A stretch of 64,000 nucleotides of DNA from assembly GCF_000317225.1 (NCBI RefSeq), contig NZ_AJLL01000005.1:207930-271929 (forward strand), read 5' to 3'. The position numbers were made by a program, and so were the translations under genes. Origin of the DNA: Fischerella thermalis PCC 7521 (GTDB lineage: Bacteria; Cyanobacteriota; Cyanobacteriia; Cyanobacteriales; Nostocaceae). Of this stretch, positions 37,247 to 45,898 are shown piece after piece (position 1 is the first letter of the stretch; each line of letters starts with the position of its first letter). A model generated the notes under the pieces. That model searched no databases. It had not been told where the DNA came from and was given only the letters and a program-made list of their open reading frames with translations.

Positions 37247-39337
37247 TCAATTCTCAAGCTGGCGCAGTACCTCAGCAACGGACCACGCTTGAGCGATCGC
37301 ACCTTTGGGTGTGTGCGGCTCATCACCATCAAAAATTTCCGAAATTGAGCCAAGGCAACCGTCAGCCAGAAAGTGTTCTAGCAGAGGTTGCCAGTCAAAA
37401 GGCAAAGGTTCTGTAGTACAGAAACGTTTCCAAGCTCGGATAAAAGGGCCAATTAGCCAACACCAAACAGTACCTTGATGGTAAGAGCGATCGCGCCGTT
37501 GTGGATGACCCATATATTTGCCGATGTATTCGGGATCACCCGGGTCAAGGGTACGAAGACCATAGGGTGTGAGTAAGCGTTTAGTAGCTAACTGTAATAT
37601 CTGACGCCCCTGTTCAATAGAAAAGGCGCAGTGGGCAAGGGAAAGCGCAATCACGGCATTTGGACGAACCTGAGAGTTACGATGATCGTCTGGCTCTATA
37701 GTGTCATATAAGTAGCCTAGCTGGGAATTCCAGAACTGTTGGAGTGAGTCTTTGACTTGTTGGGCTTGCTGGCTGTAACGTCGAGCCTGCTTGGCGAAAC
37801 GACTTGGTTCGGCGACAGTTTCTTGCTCACTCAAGATTTCTGCCCACCGAGAAGCCCAGCACAAAGCTGAGTACCATAGAGCGTTAATTTCGACTGGCTT
37901 CCCACGGCGGGGTGTTACTGGTTGTCCATCAACTACTGCATCCATCCAAGTTAAGGCAACACCACGAGCATCCCAACCAATTAAACCATCCGTAGAATCT
38001 ACTTGAATGTTGTAGCGTGTACCACCAATGAAGGCTTTATAAATTTGCTGTATTACTGAGTATTGTTCTGCTAAAAACAGCCAATCTTGTGTCGCTTCTA
38101 GGTATAGCCCCAAGGTTTCAATCCACCACAGAGCCGTATCAATGCTATTGTAAACAGGTTCATTTTCTAAACTAGGAAATATATTGGGGATCAAACCGTG
38201 GCGACAGTGACGTCCAAGACTCTGTAAAAGTCCTTTTGCCAAATCAAAACGCTGAGTCCGCAACGCTAAACCTGGTAAAGCAATCAAGGTATCACGTCCC
38301 CTGTCATTAAACCAATGATAACCAGCTATTACAGTAGGTTCAGCACCACAGAAGCGGGAAACAACAAACTGATCGCTGGCCTTTAGTAATTGCTGCCAAA
38401 TTGGGAAAGATGATGGAGTGCTTTTTTCTCCCCACCTCCGGTTCTCCCAATCTCCCAATCTCCCCACTTCTTCCTGTTCCCATCCAAATACTAAAGAGAG
38501 TCGGTCTTGTTCTGCCTCAACAACTTCTGCAAAGGTATCGTCAGTGAGGGGGCTTTGTAAGAGGTCGGGAAAACCCACCTTGGCTTCTAGAGTGACTACA
38601 TCTCCTGGTAAAAGCGTAACTGTTAAATAACCAGGACTGTAGAGATCTTCGCGATCGCTTAATCCTCGCCGTGTCTCTTCTGGTAAATGGTAATTCCAAT
38701 ACCAAAATCCGTCTGGTTGATAATTGCCTCGTGTCCAGCGCAAGTGCCAGGGTGTACCAAACACTCCTGAGTTGATCCCTTGCAAACAGACTTGTCCCTG
38801 ACCTAGTAATTGTGAGAACTGTAACTGTGGAGTGGCTTTTTGCTGGTCGTGAAAATCGCGATCGGCGATCAACAGTCGCAACCTCAAAATGCCCTCATCC
38901 TTTCCTTCATAACGATATTGAATTAAAAGGCGATTACAAGAAGATGGGGTGAAGTTTTTCTCCTCACCGCCCCATCTCCCCACCTCCCTCTCTCCTCTAC
39001 AAAAGTGGGGCATTACCAACTGTCTTGTTAGCTGCCAGTCGTCTTCACCCCACACCCATTTAGGAACCGGATTAATATTAAAATGACGTAGCAGTTCGTA
39101 ACCTGCCGGATCAATCTGACCACTACCCCAAAAATTAGTCCCCAATGCTATAACTTGCTTTGGTAGTTCCAGGCTAGCTTCCAGATGCGAAAACAGTAGG
39201 GTGCGTCTAGAAGGCAAGTTCGTCGCAGCAAATAACCAACCGTGATAAGTACGAGTGCGGACATCAGAAACCGTACCACTGGCAAAACTTCCCAAGCCAT
39301 TCGTGAGCAACCATTCTCTTGTATCTAAATCGGCCAT
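37247..39337 (-). CDS. Amylo-alpha-1,6-glucosidase / glycogen debranching-type protein (GH133-like)
   Basis: 696 residues, soluble. The N-terminal beta domain begins with TREWLLTNGLGSFASGTVSD and RTYHGWLFA, typical of bacterial and archaeal debranching proteins. The C-terminal (alpha/alpha)6 barrel has IAGYHWFNDRGRDTLIALPG (catalytic acid region), SIDTALWWIETLG, GLIGWDARG, GKPVEINALWYSAL and SYHQGTVWCWLIGPF. It probably removes alpha-1,6 branches from glycogen. Two in-frame low-complexity insertions, near residues 115-130 (REVGRWGGEEKNFTPSS) and 292-312 (EEVGRLGDWENRRWGEKS), are coded by CCCCATCTCCCC-type repeats. It ends 28 bp from the tRNA-Met gene. Confidence 0.85.
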   Translation of the reverse strand: MADLDTREWLLTNGLGSFASGTVSDVRTRTYHGWLFAATNLPSRRTLLFSHLEASLELPKQVIALGTNFWGSGQIDPAGYELLRHFNINPVPKWVWGEDDWQLTRQLVMPHFCRGEREVGRWGGEEKNFTPSSCNRLLIQYRYEGKDEGILRLRLLIADRDFHDQQKATPQLQFSQLLGQGQVCLQGINSGVFGTPWHLRWTRGNYQPDGFWYWNYHLPEETRRGLSDREDLYSPGYLTVTLLPGDVVTLEAKVGFPDLLQSPLTDDTFAEVVEAEQDRLSLVFGWEQEEVGRLGDWENRRWGEKSTPSSFPIWQQLLKASDQFVVSRFCGAEPTVIAGYHWFNDRGRDTLIALPGLALRTQRFDLAKGLLQSLGRHCRHGLIPNIFPSLENEPVYNSIDTALWWIETLGLYLEATQDWLFLAEQYSVIQQIYKAFIGGTRYNIQVDSTDGLIGWDARGVALTWMDAVVDGQPVTPRRGKPVEINALWYSALCWASRWAEILSEQETVAEPSRFAKQARRYSQQAQQVKDSLQQFWNSQLGYLYDTIEPDDHRNSQVRPNAVIALSLAHCAFSIEQGRQILQLATKRLLTPYGLRTLDPGDPEYIGKYMGHPQRRDRSYHQGTVWCWLIGPFIRAWKRFCTTEPLPFDWQPLLEHFLADGCLGSISEIFDGDEPHTPKGAIAQAWSVAEVLRQLEN

Positions 39338-39598
39338 TTGCTACTCAAAATCGTTATGAGTATGATATAGTTGTAACAGTTCGTAATTAAGCTGTCAGGG
39401 CGTAGACAGGTAAGTATTACCTGTACACCTAAGATGAGCGGGCAGCTAGTACTTAGCCAACCCAAAATTCAGGGTATTGGTCGGGTAAAGGCTAAAGGTT
39501 AGAGGATAAAAATCCTCACTACCGATGTTATTTTCCCACTCCCCAAAGAAACTTTGGTGGACTACTAGACGAAAATAATTTCCAAGGAGAATTAGTAT

Positions 39599-40198
39599 AT
39601 GTCTACAGAAGGATGCCTCCGTGTTGGTCAATCAGCTCCCGACTTTACAGCAACTGCTGTGGTAGATCAAGAATTCAAAACAATTAAACTTTCCGACTAT
39701 CGCGGTAAGTATGTTGTTTTGTTTTTCTATCCCCTAGACTTTACCTTTGTTTGTCCAACAGAAATCACAGCTTTTAGCGATCGCTACGAAGAATTTAAAA
39801 AGATTAACACAGAAATCCTCGGTGTGTCCGTTGATAGCGAATTTTCACACCTAGCATGGATTCAGACCGATCGCAAGTCTGGAGGAGTTGGTGATCTTAA
39901 CTATCCCCTTGTGTCCGATATTAAGAAAGAGATTAGCACTGCTTACAACGTCCTTGATCCAGCAGCTGGCATAGCTTTGCGTGGTCTGTTCATCATTGAC
40001 AAAGATGGTGTCATCCAACACGCGACTATCAACAACCTCGCCTTTGGTCGTAACGTAGATGAAACACTGCGGACACTACAAGCTATTCAGTACGTCCAAT
40101 CTCACCCTGATGAAGTATGTCCTGCTGGTTGGAAGCCTGGTGATCAGACAATGATTCCCGACCCGGTAAAGTCTAAAGTTTACTTTGCTGCTGTGTAG
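39599..40198 (+). CDS. 2-Cys peroxiredoxin
   Basis: Thioredoxin-dependent peroxidase reducing H2O2 and alkyl peroxides. 199 residues. The peroxidatic Cys is in [12 protein letters not shown] (Cys52) and the resolving Cys in [10 protein letters not shown] (Cys174). A GGVG loop and a C-terminal YF (KVYFAAV) are both present; these mark eukaryotic-like peroxiredoxins sensitive to over-oxidation and are common in the cyanobacterial/chloroplast type. AAGGAG lies about 8 nt before the ATG. It is followed by a second peroxiredoxin and a GST on the same strand, forming a redox-defence cluster. Confidence 0.95.
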   Translation: MSTEGCLRVGQSAPDFTATAVVDQEFKTIKLSDYRGKYVVLFFYPLDFTFVCPTEITAFSDRYEEFKKINTEILGVSVDSEFSHLAWIQTDRKSGGVGDLNYPLVSDIKKEISTAYNVLDPAAGIALRGLFIIDKDGVIQHATINNLAFGRNVDETLRTLQAIQYVQSHPDEVCPAGWKPGDQTMIPDPVKSKVYFAAV

Positions 40199-40437
40199 GT
40201 CACGGGATTTCCCAGATCAACAATTTGACCTTCGGAATGTTTATTCCGACCTGGATTGGTGTTAGGCTTCTGGCCTACCCAATCTATCCGATGCAAGATT
40301 TCAGATCAGTCAGATAAGTTAAGGTGACCACAGATATACACGATATGCACACGGATATAAATTAATCGGTGTCATTTTGTCAGTTATCTGTGGTTTGTTT
40401 ATGTAATAGTTTTGATATTTTTATTGGGGAGAAAATC

Positions 40438-40989
40438 ATGTTAATTTCAACTGATTTTAGCGGTTTATTTAATGAGCGCTTTTTCCGAAATTTTTTACCG
40501 ATTCCTGCTGCCAATCAAATACCACTAGGATTTTTAACGCCAGATTTTCAACTGCCAGATATAACCAATAATACTTTAATAAAATTATCAAATTACAGAA
40601 ATAAACAACCAGTATTACTTGCTTTTACGCGAATTTTTACAGAAAAACAATATTGTCCCTTTTGCTACCCACACATCAAATCCTTAAACGAAAACTATGA
40701 ACAATTTCAAAATCGGGGCATAGAAGTTTTAATGGTTACTTGTACTGATGAACGGCAAAGTCAAATAGTTGTAAGAGATTTAGGCTTAAAGATGCCATTA
40801 CTGAGTGACCCCACCTGCCGAGTGTTTCGCACCTATAATGTTGGGCAAGCTTTGGGAGCGCCTTTACCAGCACAATTCGTTTTAGATCAAGAAGGTAGAC
40901 TGCGTTATAAGCACTTGTTTTCTTTCCTAGACCACAATGCTAGTGTAGAAAAATTGCTAGAGCAATATAATGCAATAGTTAAAAGCTAA
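40438..40989 (+). CDS. AhpC/TSA-type peroxiredoxin-like protein
   Basis: About 183 residues with a thioredoxin fold. An N-terminal extension precedes LTPDFQLPDI, typical of the peroxiredoxin start. The active site is EKQYCPFCYPHIK, with a CxxC rather than the usual T/S-x-x-C, so it may act as a one-protein disulfide system or a redoxin. The later part (LLSDPTCRVFRTYNV, PAQFVLDQEGRLRY) fits the BCP/PrxQ branch. GGGGAG precedes ATG at 40438; the open frame above it reads through AT-rich repeat and is not used. It lies 240 bp after the 2-Cys peroxiredoxin and 18 bp before the GST. Confidence 0.75.
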   Translation: MLISTDFSGLFNERFFRNFLPIPAANQIPLGFLTPDFQLPDITNNTLIKLSNYRNKQPVLLAFTRIFTEKQYCPFCYPHIKSLNENYEQFQNRGIEVLMVTCTDERQSQIVVRDLGLKMPLLSDPTCRVFRTYNVGQALGAPLPAQFVLDQEGRLRYKHLFSFLDHNASVEKLLEQYNAIVKS

Positions 40990-41007
40990 TAGCAAAAATA
41001 ATTTTCT

Positions 41008-41682
41008 ATGCTCAAACTGTATCACCAACCACTTTCGGCAAATTCTCGTCGTGTTTGGATAGCACTTTTAGAGAAACAACTTGAGTTTGAATTAGTAGAA
41101 TTAAGATTAGATGGTGATCAGTTACAACCGGAATTTTTAGCACTAAATCCATTCCACCACATTCCAGTTTTGCTAGATGATGACTTTACGGTGGTGGAAT
41201 CACTGGCAATTTTAGATTATTTAGAAGCAAAATACCCCACCCCAGCAATGTTACCCAAAGATCCCAAAGCTTTGACTAAGGTACGTATGGTGGAAATGGT
41301 AACAGTTAATGAACTAATGCCGGCAATGACACCTTTAATCAATCAGATGATGGGTTTTGCTGGTGGTGATGACTCACAAAAAATAGAAGCGGCAAACCAG
41401 AAAATAGCTACAGTACTGAAATTTTTTGAAAGCTTGTTAGGTCATCATCCTTATTTTAGTGGTGAACTATTGACTCTAGCAGACATTGTTGCCAGCTGTG
41501 CAGTGACTATTTTGCCGATATTGGGTTTTTCTCTCAGTGACAACCCCAAATTAAGGGCATGGGTAAAAAGCTTAATGCAGCGTCCGGCTTGGCAAACTAC
41601 CCATCCTACCCCAGAAGCGATTGAAGCATTTAAATCTCGTATGCAAGCTTTAATGGCACAGTATCAGCCTGAGAGGAGTTAA
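41008..41682 (+). CDS. Glutathione S-transferase
   Basis: 224 residues in the soluble two-domain GST form. The N-terminal thioredoxin-like domain has LYHQPLSANSRRVWIALLE (Ser/Asn around the thiolate site), NPFHHIPVLLDDD with cis-Pro, and VVESLAILDYLE, the glutathione gamma-Glu site. The C-terminal helical domain has GELLTLADIVASCAVTILP. It begins 18 bp after the peroxiredoxin-like gene, so the two are probably one operon. Substrates unknown. Confidence 0.92.
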   Translation: MLKLYHQPLSANSRRVWIALLEKQLEFELVELRLDGDQLQPEFLALNPFHHIPVLLDDDFTVVESLAILDYLEAKYPTPAMLPKDPKALTKVRMVEMVTVNELMPAMTPLINQMMGFAGGDDSQKIEAANQKIATVLKFFESLLGHHPYFSGELLTLADIVASCAVTILPILGFSLSDNPKLRAWVKSLMQRPAWQTTHPTPEAIEAFKSRMQALMAQYQPERS

Positions 41683-41760
41683 TGGTTGATGCTTGTTGGT
41701 TGTTAATTGTTGTTTGTTATTTGAACTACCAACCACCAACAACCAACCACCAACAATATA

Positions 41761-42762
41761 TTACAGCCTAATATTCTGTAAATGACTGCGGGGGTTATAG
41801 GTACGAATAGCGCGGATTTTTTCATAATACTCCCGCTCTTGTTGACTGATGTCTCTGGGAGTGGCGATCGCAATTTTCACTAACTGATCACCACGTCCAC
41901 TCTTAGGTTGGGGCCAGCCTTTACCACGTAAACGCAGGGATTGACCAGAACGCACTCCAGCAGGTAGCTTGACATTTACGCTACCATCAGGAGTGGGTAC
42001 TTCTATTGAAGCGCCCAAAACCGCTTCATCTGGTGTAATTGGTACTTCGCACACCAAGTTATCACCCTCAAACTGGAAGAAGGGGTGAGACTGAAGCTCA
42101 ACTTTCAGGTACAAATCGCCTCGTTGTTGCGTGAGAGGGCTAATTTGACCTTTACCTCGCACCCGTAGACGAGTACCAGGTTTGGCGCCGGCGGGAATGC
42201 GGACATCAATAGTTTCGTTACCAAGATTAAAGCGCTTTTGTACACCATGAAACGCTTCCGAAAAAGTCAAAGAAATTATAGCTTCAGTATCTTGGGCAGT
42301 ACCTACACCAGCATCCTGGAAACCAAAGTCATTAAAACCGCCAAAACCACCAGGTCCAGCGCCAGTGGAAGTGCGGTAACTATAGGATTGCCTTGTACCG
42401 CGAGTACTACCACCACCGAAGCGTCCTAATAATTCATTAATAAAATCATCAAAACTACCGTATTGACTAAAGTCAAAGCCACCCATATCAACGCCAACAC
42501 CGCCACCATAAGGGTTGCCTTGACCCACTTGTTTCCAGTATTGACCAAATTGATCGTATTTTTGGCGTTTGTCTGGGTCTGACAAAACCTCGTAAGCTTC
42601 GTTCACTTCTTTGAAGCGTGCTTCTGCCTGTTTATTGCCAGGGTTAACATCCGGGTGATATTTACGAGCTAATTTCCGAAAAGCCTGTTTAATTTCATCT
42701 GCACTAGCAGTTTTACTAACTCCCAGAACAGCATAATAATCTTTAAAATCGGTTGTAGCCAT
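41761..42762 (-). CDS. J-domain co-chaperone (DnaJ type II / CbpA-like)
   Basis: Stimulates DnaK ATPase and delivers clients. 333 residues. The J domain (about 1-72) has [20 protein letters not shown] and HPD in [10 protein letters not shown] Gly/Phe-rich linker follows (about 85-160, [11 protein letters not shown]). The cysteine zinc finger of DnaJ type I is absent. Two C-terminal substrate-binding beta domains follow ([19 protein letters not shown], then [20 protein letters not shown]). No dnaK or grpE is adjacent. Confidence 0.93.
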   Translation of the reverse strand: MATTDFKDYYAVLGVSKTASADEIKQAFRKLARKYHPDVNPGNKQAEARFKEVNEAYEVLSDPDKRQKYDQFGQYWKQVGQGNPYGGGVGVDMGGFDFSQYGSFDDFINELLGRFGGGSTRGTRQSYSYRTSTGAGPGGFGGFNDFGFQDAGVGTAQDTEAIISLTFSEAFHGVQKRFNLGNETIDVRIPAGAKPGTRLRVRGKGQISPLTQQRGDLYLKVELQSHPFFQFEGDNLVCEVPITPDEAVLGASIEVPTPDGSVNVKLPAGVRSGQSLRLRGKGWPQPKSGRGDQLVKIAIATPRDISQQEREYYEKIRAIRTYNPRSHLQNIRL

Positions 42763-42874
42763 CTACAATACTCCTCTAGTATTTACTTTATGTTTTTTTG
42801 TAAAATATGAGGTTCGGTATTCTACACTAGGCAGAATTCTAGGCAGATTAACTCTGATTTTAAATTAACAAACC

Positions 42875-43396
42875 TTAAATAAATTCAAGTTCGGTTGTTG
42901 CTGAAAAGGTGAGGGCAATTTCCGTACTTTGTGAAGTCCCCGAATAGCAAATTAGGCAATCTAGTCCTTCTTCTAAACTAGGAGGAGCATCGCGCAATTG
43001 ACGATACATCCGAAAAATCACATCTTCTGGTACTTGACGTTCCCGTCTTTGATTACGTGCTAAACATAGCCAAACAGGAGTTTTTACCCAAATCCCGGTA
43101 ATATGAGTAAAACCAATGTTGCGAGCTGAGGTAATGACTTCACGGCGGTGGCGTCGCTGAGCGTTAGTAGCATCATAAATTACTGTGCTATCTGTAGCGA
43201 TCGCCCTTTGAAATTGCCGCTCAGTTTCTCGCCAAATCAGTAGCCAAGGTCCCTGGATTGCCTCATCACCAAATAATTGCCCCCGGATAGCATCGGTAGA
43301 AACCAGTCGCCTCTGGGGGCATTGTGTCACTAATTGTTTTGCCAAGGTTGACTTACCGCTACCAGGAAGACCAATTAGTAAGAAGAGTTTTGTCAT
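42875..43396 (-). CDS. P-loop kinase-like ATPase
   Basis: 173 residues. Walker A is LIGLPGSGKSTLAKQL at the very start, followed by STDAIRGQLFGDEA and a later VIYDATNAQRRHRREV, the pattern of the polynucleotide-kinase/zeta-toxin-like NTP-kinase group. NQRRERQVPEDVI is the probable lid and arginine region. Substrate unknown. No antitoxin-like gene sits beside it, so a toxin role is not supported. Repeats of 46 nt and (TTGTTTG) type separate it from glgC. Confidence 0.75.
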   Translation of the reverse strand: MTKLFLLIGLPGSGKSTLAKQLVTQCPQRRLVSTDAIRGQLFGDEAIQGPWLLIWRETERQFQRAIATDSTVIYDATNAQRRHRREVITSARNIGFTHITGIWVKTPVWLCLARNQRRERQVPEDVIFRMYRQLRDAPPSLEEGLDCLICYSGTSQSTEIALTFSATTELEFI

Positions 43397-43462
43397 TAGT
43401 CATTTGTTGTTTGTTATTTGTTGTTTGTTATTTGTTGTTTATTGCTTGTTGTTTGTTGTTTA

Positions 43463-43590
43463 TTCCCAACAACTACCAACAACCAAAAAACAACTAATTA
43501 GTTGTTTGTTCTCAACAATTACCAACAATCAACAAACAATTAATTAGTTCTTTGTTCCCAACAACTACCAACAAACAACAAACAACTAAA
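43463..43590. repeat. 46-nt tandem repeat, three copies
   Basis: Three units begin at 43463, 43509 and 43555, an exact 46-nt period, each starting TTCCCAACAACTACCAACAA or a variant. The third is cut at about 43590. They follow a (TTGTTTGTTAT)-type heptamer tract at 43397-43462. The CAACAA and TTGTTG parts are complementary, so the block can fold back. It lies just after the glgC stop. Confidence 0.75.
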
Positions 43591-43594
43591 TATA

Positions 43595-44884
43595 CTAAAT
43601 TATCGTCCCATCAGGAATAACGGCGTTTTTCAGTACAACGACAATGCCACTACGGATGTAGAAACCTTGACTTTCGCGCTCGGCTTCTTGGACATTATCT
43701 TTGTTAACGATTTGCACATCACAACCGATGTGAGTATTTTTGTCAATGATGGCACGGCGAATAATGGTGTTAGAACCGATACCTAAAGGCACACTACGGT
43801 GGTCACAGTCAGACTGGCGTTCAGCAAATGGCTGATACATGTCTGCACCCATAATCATGGAATCTTGAATGATACAGCCAGATTCAATGCGCGATCGCAC
43901 TCCTAACACCGAGTTTTCAATGCGGCAATTTTTGAGAATACAACCTTCGCCAATGATTGATTGGGTGACATGACAATCTAGCAGTTTGCTGGGAGGTAAA
44001 TAACGAGCGCGAGTGTAAATCGGCGCTTGCTCATCGTAAAAACTAAAAGGCGGGCGAGGTTGTTGAGTTAAAGTCAGGTTGGCATTATAAAACGCTTCAA
44101 TTGTTCCGATGTCTTCCCAATAGTCATTGAATAGGTAAGCTTGAACGTTGTAATCGTTGGCGGCGTCAGGAATAATTTCTTTGCCAAAATCAGTCCTTTC
44201 GGAAGCTTCTTTCAACAACTTGATCAAAACATCTTTTTTAAAGACATAGATTCCCATGGAGGCGATGTATGGCTGCTGTTCGGCTTGTTCTTGGTTTAAG
44301 CCTAAAACAGTAGTATCAACCCGCATTTTCTTTAAAGCTTCGCCTTTGGGTTTTTCGCTGAAGTCAACAACCCTGCCAGACTCGTTGATTTTCATCAAAC
44401 CAAAGTCTGAGGCACGACGTTCATCAATGGGTATAACTGAGAGAGTAATATCAGCTCCAGTTTCCCGATGACGTTGGATAAATTGGCGGTAGTCCATGCG
44501 ATACAGATGATCGCCGGATAGGATCAAATATTCATCTACATCCCATTCTTCAAACAGCCATAGGTATTGACGAACCGCATCGGCTGTACCTTGGAACCAG
44601 CTGAGGTTTTCTGGGGTTTGTTGTGCCGCGAGGACTTCCACAAACCCTTCAGTAAAGCCAGCAAAGCTGTAGGTACGAGCAATATGGCGATTCAGAGAAG
44701 CCGAGTTGAATTGTGTCAGGACGTATATTTTGAAAATTTCGGAATTTATACAATTACTGACAGGGATATCTATCAATCGATACTTACCCGCCAAGGGCAC
44801 CGCTGGTTTTGCGCGTAGTTTGGTGAGCGGATAAAGGCGGGTTCCTGCACCGCCACCGAGAATGATTGCTAAAACTTTTTTCAC
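43595..44884 (-). CDS. glgC: Glucose-1-phosphate adenylyltransferase
   Basis: ADP-glucose pyrophosphorylase, the committed and 3-PGA/Pi-regulated step of glycogen synthesis. 429 residues, usual for the cyanobacterial enzyme. Seen: [20 protein letters not shown] (nucleotide loop), [32 protein letters not shown] with the metal Asp, FSEKPKGE (Glc-1-P Lys), and a C-terminal left-handed beta-helix ending in the allosteric lysines [15 protein letters not shown]. Its product is what GlgX and the GH133 protein later debranch. Its upstream region (44885-45049) holds its promoter; no clear consensus was found. Confidence 0.97.
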   Translation of the reverse strand: MKKVLAIILGGGAGTRLYPLTKLRAKPAVPLAGKYRLIDIPVSNCINSEIFKIYVLTQFNSASLNRHIARTYSFAGFTEGFVEVLAAQQTPENLSWFQGTADAVRQYLWLFEEWDVDEYLILSGDHLYRMDYRQFIQRHRETGADITLSVIPIDERRASDFGLMKINESGRVVDFSEKPKGEALKKMRVDTTVLGLNQEQAEQQPYIASMGIYVFKKDVLIKLLKEASERTDFGKEIIPDAANDYNVQAYLFNDYWEDIGTIEAFYNANLTLTQQPRPPFSFYDEQAPIYTRARYLPPSKLLDCHVTQSIIGEGCILKNCRIENSVLGVRSRIESGCIIQDSMIMGADMYQPFAERQSDCDHRSVPLGIGSNTIIRRAIIDKNTHIGCDVQIVNKDNVQEAERESQGFYIRSGIVVVLKNAVIPDGTII

Positions 44885-45049
44885 AAGTTTGCTCCCGACT
44901 GCCTTTCAACTCTCAACTACAGTTTAGGACTGTCTGCGGCAGCTGGTAAGGGGGTATTGAAAACTAAGTTTAGTCAACTTTACAAACTGCTGCCGGAGAT
45001 AAATAATACGACATGTGTTACAAAATGAAGCTAGATGTATCAATTAATA

Positions 45050-45361
45050 TTAATATTTATTAACACTGATACTCTTCGGATCCCATTGCCTATCCACCAA
45101 ACGCAACTTTTGCGATAGTTTCAGATACTGCACCCAAGACTGTTCTGAAAGTTTAGCAATTTCATTAACAGATAAAGTAGCAGAAAATACGTCTTTTTTT
45201 TCCGTAATTCCACTTATTCCGAGATTTTCCAAGATAGCAGCCGCATTAGAATTATCCGCTACTGGTTGGGTGTGGATGAAAACCACTAAACTACGTTCAT
45301 CTGGATCTTGGACTTGATTGAGCGCCATAGCAAGGGCGGCATCTAGCTTTTTATAATTCAT
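45050..45361 (-). CDS. Free-standing homolog of the S8 protease N-terminal domain
   Basis: 103 residues. It aligns by eye with the first ~110 residues of the S8 protease encoded 540 bp upstream on the same strand. Both start with a short Met..Lys..Leu..Ala helix. Both then have RS(L)VVFI, a gap-variable loop ending in GI, and a final stretch: SATLSVNEIAKLSEQSWVQ here, TAYLPIDSLDVLSEESAVE in the protease, with the end KLRL/KLKL. In S8 proteases this region is the inhibitory and folding prodomain (I9-like). A separate copy could act in trans as inhibitor or chaperone. No catalytic motif is present. This is inference from similarity and position. Confidence 0.6.
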   Translation of the reverse strand: MNYKKLDAALAMALNQVQDPDERSLVVFIHTQPVADNSNAAAILENLGISGITEKKDVFSATLSVNEIAKLSEQSWVQYLKLSQKLRLVDRQWDPKSISVNKY

Positions 45362-45898
45362 CTGAAAATCCCCTGTAACACCATATTGGGAAAGGGTGAA
45401 GGGTTAAAGGAATTGATGTTCTTGCCGTTGGCCCTTTAACCTTTTTCCCTTTCGTAGTGTCTTAATTCTTTTAGAGTAAGCTTAATTTATTGGACAAAAG
45501 GCAGGTTCAAAATAACCTGTCCTAAAAACAACCTATCAGATTTATAAACTTGACGCGCCTACCCTTGTATAGACTCGATAATATGATTTTCTATAACTAA
45601 TTAGAGATTTAACTTCTTGTGGGGAAAAGAGCTAAGGTTAAAGGGGTAGAGTTAAAGGAATAGAGAAAATCCTTACCTTTTACCCTTCACCTCTTAACTG
45701 AATTAATTTATGGATAACGTGTTTCACTACTGGTCTGTATCATTAGTTCTCAGGAAGTTCTCAGGAGTTGCCATGGCTAGATCCCCGAATTTTTTAAAAA
45801 GTCGGGGATCTCGCACCTCATCAAAACCAATGACACAAACTACCAGCCAAAGCAGAATTCCCTACTTTTTGGCAGATGTATTATTTCAGCCTTTGAAA
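45362..45898. other. Intergenic region with repeats
   Basis: No gene. Contains CTTTAACCTTTTTCCC-type repeats (about 45431-45460 and 45640-45690) and a palindrome with 10-bp perfect arms, AGATCCCCGA/TCGGGGATCT (45779-45788 and 45802-45811). One arm of the same palindrome recurs near 52255-52271. There is no T run on the minus strand, so it looks like an interspersed palindrome rather than a terminator. Confidence 0.5.

Noticed and set aside
42875..43396. Zeta-toxin of a toxin-antitoxin pair
   Set aside because: Has the kinase P-loop fold but no adjacent antitoxin gene; called a generic P-loop kinase-like ATPase.
43397..43594. CRISPR array
   Set aside because: The 46-nt units are contiguous without unique spacers and are low-complexity, so this is an ordinary tandem repeat.
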